The position numbers were made by a program, and so were the translations under genes. From Euglena gracilis (Eukaryota > Euglenida > Euglenophyceae > Euglenales), in assembly GCA_039621445.1 (NCBI GenBank), contig CP154954.1, positions 12,456,716 to 12,520,715 on the forward strand: a stretch of 64,000 nucleotides of DNA. Direction: 5' to 3'. Shown here in pieces: positions 55,981 to 64,000 of the stretch; the first letter of the stretch is position 1, and each line of letters begins with the position of its first letter. The notes under the pieces are model-generated. The model was not told the DNA's origin. It saw only the letters and a list, made by a program, of their open reading frames with translations, and did not search any database.

Positions 55981-56033
55981 AGTGCTATGGTGAATGGGGG
56001 GTCAACCCCCCCCCCAAGCCTTCCAGTACAGAC

Positions 56034-56915
56034 CAGACCAGACCATACCATACCATACCATACCATACCATACCATACCATACCATACCATACCATACCA
56101 TACCATACCATACCATACCATACCATACCATACCATACCATACCATACCATACCATACCATACCACACCACACCACACCACACCACACCACACCACACCA
56201 CACCACACCACACCACACCACACCACACCACACCACACCACACCACACCCACACCCACACCGCACCGCACCACACCACACCACACCACACCACACCACAC
56301 CACACCACACCACACCACACCACACCACAACACACCGCACCACACCACACCACACCACACCGTGCCATACCTACCCCCCCCCCCCCCCCGGAAACTGTCA
56401 TGCCCGAGAACCTGTAAGCGTCCATTCCGGGAAACTGTCAGGGTCCTCGGTACCGGCCAACCTGTCAGTATAGGAAGTTGTCAGGGTCCCCGGTACTGGC
56501 CAACCTGTCAGGGTCATTTTTCATTGACTTTCCCTTGAAATGCCCTACCCGGGAAACTGTCAGGGTCCCGCCCGGGAAACTGTTAGGGTCCCTGGTACCA
56601 GCCAACCTGTCATGATAGGAAGTTGTCAGGGTCCCCGGTACCGGCCAGCCTGTCAGGTGACAGTTTACCGGGGGGTAGGTACCATACCATACCATACCAT
56701 ACCATACCATACCATACCATACCATACCATACCATACCATACCATACCATACCATACCATACCATACCATACCATACCACACCACACCATACCATACCAT
56801 ACCATACCACACCATACCATGCCATGCAATGCCATGCCATGCCATGCCATGCCATGCCATGCCATGCCATGCCAGGCCATGCCATGCCATGCCATGCCAT
56901 GCCATGCCATGCCAT
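56034..56915. repeat. Pentanucleotide satellites switching between CATAC, CACAC and CCATG
   Basis: (CCATA)n at 56034-56162 changes to (CACAC)n at 56163-56363. After an inserted family B element, (CCATA)n resumes at 56681-56818 and changes to (GCCAT)n at 56819-56915. The unit length stays 5 bp while one base changes, and borders are sharp. Confidence 0.97.
56374..56675. mobile_element. Family B TIR element inside the pentanucleotide satellite
   Basis: The left end (C run, CGGAAACTGTCA) and right end (TGACAGTTTACCG, G run) are inverted, with TA at 56372-56373 and 56676-56677. The interior is about five tandem ctgtcagggtcc...ggccaacctgtca units. Confidence 0.82.
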
Positions 56916-57369
56916 GCTATGCCATAACGATACCATACGAGGTTGTATGTGAGTGGCACATTTGCACCCACAAGGGATTCAAAAAGACAGCAAAAGAACA
57001 GTGTGACTCGGAGCGACGGTGTTCGAGCTAGTGAGCCTGATGCCTTTGCGGTCGATGGTATTGTGCTGGAGGAGGACACCATCGAACATGCCGGTGTGTT
57101 TTGATGGGTGCCTTTGAAATTGTATATTCGAGGCGTTTGGGCACCTTCCCAAGGTTTACAGCTTTGCCAACAAAATTTTACAAAAATTGTAAATTTTTTA
57201 TGTAATTTGTATTATATTTATAATTTACATTTATTTAATCTTTATATAATATTATATATATTTCCTTCAATTTTATATTTTTAAAAAAATTGAGATGTGG
57301 ATGAAAGTTGGTTTTTTTGGGGGCCAGGCTGCTGACGACCGCCGCGTTGGCATTGTCCCGCTGCCGCAG

Positions 57370-57485
57370 GGGTGACGTACTCCCTCGGCACCGTGATGGG
57401 ACAAGGCTCTGGCCACAGCGCCGCCCTCCCGCCGCGCGCCGCTCTGTACCGCCACAGCCTCCCGGCTGCGTTCGTTCAGGAGTAG
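57370..57485 (+). CDS. Probable terminal exon
   Basis: After a ctgccgcag acceptor (phase 1) the frame reads VTYSLGTVMGQGSGHSAALP, then ALYRHSLPAAFVQE and TAG at 57483-57485. GC3-rich. It could end the large 28.7-57.5 kb gene, or a separate gene. No family recognised. Confidence 0.45.
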
Positions 57486-59294
57486 CTGTGTGTGATGCGG
57501 CGCAACCTCCGCTGCTTTGCCAGCTGGCGAAGGACGGTCCAGATGTCAACAGGGCGGTGTGGGGTATGTCACAATCACTCATCGTGCTTGGGTATTGTGT
57601 GTGACACTGTCTGTATGACCTCCTCCCAATGTGCATTCACAAAAAATTTCTCCAAATATGAAATCACCAGCATTACTGAAGTGTTTTGCATCGCTCTGTT
57701 CTTGTTTCATTTCTTCGGGTTTTGCAAATCTGAGAATCAGGCAAACATGTGTGTAAATACGTGGCGATGTCTGTGTGCGCGCGCGTTCATGCATGCGTCT
57801 GTGCATGCATGTACATGTGTTTATGTGCCCACAGAGAAAATGGAAAAAATGCAGAAAATAGATGGCAGAATGTCCCACAATGATGTATGATATCAATTGG
57901 TGAACCCCAGCCATTGACTGGAAGTCTGAACAGGCAGACCCCCCATTTTATCCTCCACCGAACTCACCACATTTGCAGCAATGTCATGTTGGAAGTGTTT
58001 TTCTTTCAGATGATCATTCGCTTTTCGCTTTTTTCCAGTTGCAGTAATTCAAAATATTATTAGTCATATTAACATTAACTTTCCACAATCTGGCGGTGAT
58101 GTTCTTGTCCACGTGATGTTTGTTCAAGTAACCGTCAACACGGGGGGTGCACACAGCAGACCAAGACCCTTAGCCGATCCAACATGCAGTTTGTTTAGAC
58201 CCTGCGCTTTCAGCTTTCTGCGGACCCCGCACTTTACTTGAGGGGTGGGGTTTGGCTCACCCAGTTCCCCGTGCTTACCCAATGTGGTTTTTTTGATGGT
58301 GAGAATTGGAAAAAATTCGGAATTGATTTGATTTCGCCGTTGAAGGCCGGAAAAAGCGCAAGACGTCCAACGAAACGACACTCGTTCCCCATCCTTGCGG
58401 TCAGGGCCTTCCTGAGATGGAGCGGTCCACCACTGTACAGTTTCCCCCTCCGCCTCTTCAGGCGCTACCCCGGCTTTCCGCCGTTACTCAAGACATACAC
58501 CTCCTTAGGGGGTTGCCCAAAACTAATCATTGTGTGCTTAGTCTGTACATAGCCAATTTGTGGTAAATTGTCTTCTGTGCCTGTCTTGCAACCACTGCCA
58601 AAGGTGAAGGGTGATTCAAAGGCTCATTTCCTAGAGAACATTATTCTGCATTAAGAGAAAATGATTCAAGCATGAGGAGTTTTTCATAGCTGCCGTGTTT
58701 TCTTTTATTTCTTTGGTCCTTGACTGCTAACCCTAAACCGCAGAAGTGAGAGCTCATTCCGAAACATCTTTTTCCGTAAGTAAGTAAGTAATGGCACAAT
58801 GCATTAAATCCTCAAATAATTACCAATAAATACTCAATTACCAGTTTATACAATTTTTCAAGATATTTTGTTTGCCTTATGCGTTTATGCTGCACCATCC
58901 CGCCGTTATGTTACCCACTACGTTGTTGTTATCCCTCCTCCGAGACAGACAGCTGCACCGTTGTTTTTTTTTGAAAACCGTTGTGTTGTTAGGCACAGGG
59001 GTCGGAGTTTTCAACAACATGCAGGAACACAAAATAAAATTTGTGTTGTTTCTCATTGTAAAATCCGCCCTTGCTTCTCAGCGACTCAATAAGAGGGTAG
59101 TAACGGCCTTTAGGGAACTGTGAGACAACGGACAGCTATTTTGGGAGCGCGAAACGCCGAATTTTTTTTGGGAAATGCCCTCAGACAGCCCGTTTTTTGT
59201 GGGTGCCGTGAGGTGTCCCGCGATCGGCTGGGTGGGTGGTGGGTCCCCACAGGGGTTTGAAAAATGGTGGCCCTTTTTATTATTGTTATTGTTA

Positions 59295-59326
<32 letters not shown>

Positions 59327-59495
59327 GTTGTTGTTGTTGTTGTTGTGTGTTGTGTTGTGTTGTTTGTTGTTATTATTATTATTATTATTTTCTTTCTTTT
59401 TTCTATTTTCCCCTTTTTTGGGTGGTGTGGCGTCCTTCCCGTCCTCATCCACAGTCCCCCGCCTGCCGCCTGTATGTCGGTGGCCTAACCCCCCG
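57486..59495. other. Mostly non-coding interval
   Basis: One possible weak exon at about 58350-58510 (GKSARRPTKRHSFPILAVRA, FLRWSGPPLYSFPLRLFRRY) has modest codon bias and a possible internal gcg|GTCAGG donor; unproven. A (TTA)n/(TTG)n microsatellite lies at 59276-59392. The repeat at 59136-59270 is shared with 48.4 kb. The rest shows nothing recognisable. Confidence 0.45.
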
Positions 59496-62400
59496 ATGGG
59501 CGGCGCCGCCAGCGCCCCGACCGCGCCGCCCACCACCCCCAAACCCCCGCTGACCTCCACCACGCTCCTGTCCCCGCCCAATGACCTCCTCCCCAGGGAT
59601 CCATCGGTCCTCAGCACCCTCTGGGCAGGCTCCACACATTGTGTTTGCCCGGGGGCTTCGTGCCACATGTTTGCTTGTATTTTTTGTGCGTCCGAGTGAC
59701 ATCATTATTTCTGTTTTGATTTTTTCAGGTCGATTTTCTGCGTGTACACCCTCCCACTTTTCCCTCATGTTTGGCTGCCCCTTGGGGGGGGGGGGTTGGG
59801 ATCCCCCCAGGACCCAGTGGGTATTCCACTCTCGGAGATGGGTGTTTCCTCCCTTCTTCCTTTTGACCCCAAGATTCTTTTGACCCCCCAAAAGTGTGTC
59901 CCCCGGAGCCCCCTTTCCCCCCGCCAGGGCAATACCAGAATCGGCCAAACAGCCAGGGTGGTGGGTGGGGGGAGTCGACCCCCCCCACCTCTTCCCGTAT
60001 TTCGGGGAGCACCAATTTTCGACTCCAAAAAAACTTCCCGGCGCCTTTGGCACCGGGAGAAATTCGTTTCCAAAAATCTGTGAAAATAATGTGTTGGGTG
60101 GGGGGTCGACCCCCCCCACCAGGCTTTCCCGTATGGCCCTGCCCCCCGCAGATGGGGGGCACTGTGGCCCCCAGGTGGCGGGCGGGTGGGTCCAGACCCC
60201 TCCCCAGTCCTAAAAGAAAACCGTCCGCCCATTCCCCTTGGATGGGGGGCTATGGCCCCCGGACATTTGGTCTCTGGACAGAAGTGTCACAGAACAAACG
60301 TCCGCACTGCCATACCCTCATCCGGTCCCTGCCGCCGTCCAGCGCGTACCACCTCTCGGCCACCGGCAACCTGCAGACCACCCAGTCATGGCAGAGCAGC
60401 CGCCCCGGGACGGACCTTGGAAGTAACCTGTCCCCCATCCACCTTCGGACTGTCCCAGATATTTTGGCTTTGGGGGGTGCTGTAACCCCTATATACAACC
60501 CCTGGGTTTATATTTGGCGGGAGACCCTCAGAGGGGGTTTGTATATGGTATGGTATGGTTTGTATATTTCCAACAAAAAACCGAACTTGCATGCTGAAAA
60601 GCGCTTTTTGTTCCCCAAACAATTGGCGCTCATTTTGCCCAAACTCTACCATTTTTTTTTGAAGCAAACGTCCTGCTGCTGGGCACCATTTTTGGAGAAA
60701 TGTGGCGATTTCATTCCTAGAACTGCCGCAAAACGGCTAATTTTCAAGTTTTTTTCTCGTCGACATTTCCCCGGAGCGGTTAATAGTTGGTTGCCAAATC
60801 AAAGCATGTTTGGGGGGTATTTCATGTGCCCCCCTTTTTTAATACCACAACAATAATTTGTTTTTGTTGTTACGGGGTCTTTTTTTACAACGCCCACCCC
60901 GGCCGCCAGTTCCCCTCCGTCCTCAAGCAGAGCCCCGCGGCGGACATCGTGCGCAGCATTGTCATCGCGCAGGACAAGGCGGAGCTGCTCACGACCAGGC
61001 TTCTGTTTTCTCGGAAGACCTTCCCTTTCGGGTGGTTGGGTGGGTGGGGCCGGGACCAGGGTTTGATACAAGGAGGGCGTACATGGTTTAGGTGGGGGGT
61101 GTCCCCCCCCCCCTCCTGGCCCGCAGGGGGGGGGCCGCCCCCCCCCCCCCCCCCGCCCGGGGGGGCCGGACCGGCCCCGGGGGGGGACCCGGGGCCCCCC
61201 CCCCAAAAAGGGTCAACTTTTTCCTCCGCTTCTTTCCGGCGCTTTGCGCCGAAATTTTTTTTTGCATTCTTTGCACATTTTTGCCCAAAAAAAGTGCCCA
61301 AAATGGCACTTTTGGTCGTTTTGGGGGGTCAAAAATTTTCGGCCCGGCGCTTTGCGCCGGGCCAAAAATCGGTCACCCGGACCGCGCCACTGTTTAGGTG
61401 GGGGGGGTCCCCCCCACCCCCCCCCCCCCCCCCGGGCCCCAGGGGGGGGCCAGGGCCCCCCCCCACCTGTCCTTATATCGAACCCTGGCCGGGACCCTGT
61501 CCCGGGCCAGCCAGGTGGGTGGGTGGGGTGGAGCACCCCTTTCCCCGAGGGGGGGGGGTCAAAACGAAGCCTGTGCACGACCCTCACGGCCCGGCTCCAG
61601 CAGAGCGAGGCGCTGCGGAAGGAGGTCCTCCCTGGGCCGGGCCGCCGGACGCAGCCCGGGGGTCAGCGGCGGGAAAGCGGAAACATCGGGAACAACGAAC
61701 GGATGAACAGAGCCACTGAAAGAAGTCTGAACACTGGGTCGGTTTCCAACCGTGTCGTGGTGAAAAAACTCCCAGAATGGATTTTTCTGGGCCTCCGGCG
61801 CCTTTCGAGCCCAATTTGATTTTGCCAAGAGGGCTTTGACTAGCCCCCCCCCCCCCCCAATGCAAAGCCCCCGTTTTTATATTTGGGCGGACATTTCCAG
61901 ACCATGAGCAGGGGTTCTGTTTGGATCGGAAAATCAAGTTTCTGCGACCAAAAATATGAATACAATCCCCCCATTTTGTCTAAGTTTGACCATTTTAGGC
62001 AACATTCCAGCTGACGATCATTCTTTTCCCCAAAGTGTCAAAATCATGACCTGTCACCAAAATATGAATTTATTGGGATTTTTTTCCCGCCAGGCTCGAC
62101 TGTCAACGTTGTCGGCGTCTCCCCGGAAGTTGTATTGGGCCGGTTTTCAAGACGTGCTGAGGTGGTGGTGGAGGAGGGGCATTTCAAACTCTTTCAAAAG
62201 CAAATGCATGTCTCGCTTTTCCTCCATACCCATCATGAACATGTTGGAGCTTCTCCGCGAAAGCAGTAGGAACCTGCAGGCCACAAATAAGAGGCTTCCG
62301 CACAATTCATGATCAATGTGAAATTGCAGCACATCTCGAGGGGTTGATTTCTTCGGCACAAAGTTCGTTTTATAGGATTCTATGGGGAAATTTGATTATT

Positions 62401-63900
62401 GAAAGCTATGATGAACCCCAATAATTGTCTTAATTTGAATTATTAGGTACGTCCCCCTTTGATGATACAACATTTTACAAGGTCGAATTAAACAAAAGCA
62501 CGAAAAATTGTTGTCCGTTCATTGCAACAAGAATGCCATCCCATCGTCAACCCCCCCCCCCCCCAGTACTGGCCCGGCAGCAGCGGGCAAACCATCCTTT
62601 TTGACTGGACGGACGCCCATGGGCCCAACCTGCCCCTGGAGCGCATGTGCGAGTATGGCAAGAAGGCGAAGCGGCTCGCGCCGAAGCTGGCAGTGGTGCG
62701 CTTCGTCTCCCTTGTGGCCCGGGACTTGCCCCGCCCCCAGGGTGTGACGTGGGTGGTTGTGTGATGTGTGCCTCCCAATTTGAGGATCTGCTCCCTTGCC
62801 CACAGAATAGGGGCAAGCATGCCAACCCACACATGCACGTGTGTATGTGCACGTAGGTGCAGTGGATGCAAGCTCTTGACTCTCAAGCTCATATGCAACA
62901 CCGACACAACACACAACAAGCACAGCACAACACAATCTGCACAGATCAACGTCACATGGACTGATAAGTGAGATTGTGATCAAACCCTGCCCTGCAACAG
63001 CTGTAACCCACTGTTGAACCATGGCTACGAAGGCCGGGGACCCCTGCAGTAGCATTTTGCATCGTGCAAATACGTTGAATCATTCACACTGCTGTTTTCA
63101 AGGTCACTTATTCCACGGTGACTGCCAACCGTTATTGAACAATTCTCTGGCTCGTCCGCCGAGCATTGCTTTTAAGGTGATCTTGACTTTAGCTGATTTT
63201 GTCAGGGTGCTCTGCGATGGGCATTTTGGCGGACGTACTTGCACTGCGTGCTGAGGAGCTGGGCCTACACCCTGGCACGGTGGCTGCCTGGGGGCGTCCA
63301 GGCAGGTATCCTGTAGCCAACTGGATGGTTAATGGTGTAGGCGTGTTATTTGTTCTTCGTTTGGGGCTTCTCTCTGCTTCGACAGGCGGTTTTTACCATT
63401 TGCCCATTATTATATCTTTTCATTTTCTTCCTTTTTCTTTCAGATTGTCTGTTGAAAACTTCTTTCCTCCTCCCATCATGGTACCTCGTCCCCCCCCCCT
63501 GGGCTCTTGGCCCCTCGGCATTTGCCCCCCTCCTTTTCACATGCAAACCTGGCCCCCCAAAAGTTAGGTTTTGATCTTATATTACGATCGCGGCTTTTTG
63601 GCTCAATTTGCGTTTGGCCGGCTAAACATCTGACCATCCAATCTTGGCACCTGTTGTTGGCCCCCCCAACCTTATTTTCAATTGTGTGCCCTGGCCAAGC
63701 GCCCGGGCTCTGGCCTGGGGCGCAGTTGATACTTTCCCGCCGCCAACCCCAGCGCATCATGCAGGACGACGTGATGCACCTGGGGCTGCTCATCCTGGAG
63801 TTCCTCGCGCCGTACCCCCTGTTCTCGGAGGGGTTCGTCCAGACCGGGGGGCCCGAGGTCCTGGCCCAGTTCCTGCTCAACACGGAGCGGCCCAAGCGAC
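59496..63900 (+). CDS. 5' part of a multi-exon gene with possible N-myristoylation and ARM-like region
   Basis: ATG 59496 starts MGGAASAPTAPPTTPKPPLT; Gly-2 with Ser-6 fits an N-myristoylation signal. Candidate exons: 59496 to about 59626; 60282-60422 (RPHCHTLIRSLPPSSAYH); about 60885-61005 (QFPSVLKQSPAADIVRSIVI, then AQDKAELLTT); 61582-61624 (LTARLQQSEALRKE); 62567-62741 (YWPGSSGQTILFDWTDAHGP, LAVVRFVSLVARDLP); 63206-63305 (MGILADVLALRAEELGLHPG); 63753-63900 (MQDDVMHLGLLILEFLAPYP, GFVQTGGPEVLAQFLLNTER). The last resembles an ARM/HEAT helical repeat. The third intron is a nested pair of TIR elements. Introns 61625-62566 and 62742-63205 are phase-consistent GT-AG. The gene continues beyond the window; function unknown. 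Confidence 0.58.
59740..60215. repeat. Dispersed repeat shared with 32780-33600
   Basis: See the partner entry; includes gccagggtggtgggtggggg and a ggtcgacccccccccaccag-like block with a CGGCGCCTTTGGCACCG hairpin. Lies in an intron of the last gene. Confidence 0.7.
61006..61573. mobile_element. Family A element forming an intron, with a nested element
   Basis: It begins CAGGCTTCTGTTTTC and ends TCAAAACGAAGCCTG. The flanking octamers CTCACGAC (60998-61005) and TGCACGAC (61574-61581) match at 6 of 8. Coding sequence on both sides is in register after removing it plus one octamer (ELLTT|LTARLQQ). It contains a younger element at 61057-61487. Confidence 0.82.
61057..61487. mobile_element. Nested family A element, 431 bp
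   Basis: The TIRs are CAGGGTTTGATACAAGGA and, at the right in reverse complement, CAGGGTTCGATATAAGGA. A perfect 8-bp TSD GCCGGGAC lies at 61049-61056 and 61488-61495. Closely related along its length to 5358-5795. Confidence 0.93.
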
Positions 63901-64000
63901 CAGGCACGACCGCTCAAATAATTGGATGCACATATTTTTATCTGGAATCCCTGGAACGTGCCTAAAAATGTACCTAAAGCCTGGAATGCACCTCAAAAGC

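Noticed and set aside
55864-57082. Long frames rich in Tyr-His-Thr-Ile-Pro or Trp-Tyr-Gly-Met-Val
   Set aside because: Artefacts of the 5-bp satellites, which stay open in several frames.
62147-62359. Minus-strand frame starting MPKKSTPRDVLQFHIDHEL
   Set aside because: No codon bias like the real exons and no recognisable family; it overlaps an intron of the + gene.

Overview
This window looks like nuclear DNA of a microbial eukaryote, most likely an alga or other protist; I cannot place it more precisely. Coding sequence sits in short exons with very high GC at third codon positions. The introns are long and full of C/G homopolymer blocks, AT-rich tracts, microsatellites and small inverted-repeat elements. 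Interstitial (CCCTAA)n arrays match TTAGGG-type telomere repeats. I see no rRNA, tRNA, CRISPR or bacterial-style operon. Most long open frames are repeat artefacts.

Layout on the + strand: (1) 1-6.0 kb, 3' part of a SIRT4-type class II sirtuin in four exons. (2) 7.0-11.1 kb, a ubiquitin-fold protein in about five exons. (3) 11.1-16.5 kb, a 2.7-kb tandem duplication (>99% identical) that duplicates the first two exons of an MGST3-like microsomal glutathione S-transferase; the rest of that gene runs to about 19.1 kb. (4) 19-28 kb, mostly repeats, with one likely minus-strand exon (22.5 kb), one orphan + exon (25.3 kb), a 500-bp hexanucleotide microsatellite and telomere-like arrays. (5) 28.7-57.5 kb, many + strand exons of one or more large membrane/secreted proteins: N-terminal signal anchor, several hydrophobic segments, Cys-rich modules and a lectin/LamG-like region. 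A hAT transposase relic (32 kb) and an antisense Ty3/Gypsy-type integrase relic (53.9 kb) lie among them. (6) 59.5-64 kb, the 5' part of another multi-exon gene, starting with a possible N-myristoylation signal and ending in an ARM-like helical exon.

The main finding is a set of small terminal-inverted-repeat (TIR) elements of two kinds. Family A has TIRs beginning CAGG, CAGGG or similar and 8-bp target-site duplications (TSDs), as expected of hAT transposons. Family B has C-rich TIRs and TA target sites. Both share an architecture of C/G blocks and GGCGC-loop-GCGCC hairpins in T/A tracts. Most lie inside introns, but several sit exactly between two coding segments, so that removing the element plus one TSD copy restores an open, GC3-rich frame. 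In MGST3 this also restores the family's residue spacing. These look like introns created by transposon insertion (introners). For some I could find an in-frame GT-AG alternative and for MGST3 intron 1 I could not, so the actual splice points need RNA data.

Exon borders are inferred by eye from codon bias, phase and homology. Gene ends, and the joining of exons into genes, are uncertain in the 28-57 kb region.
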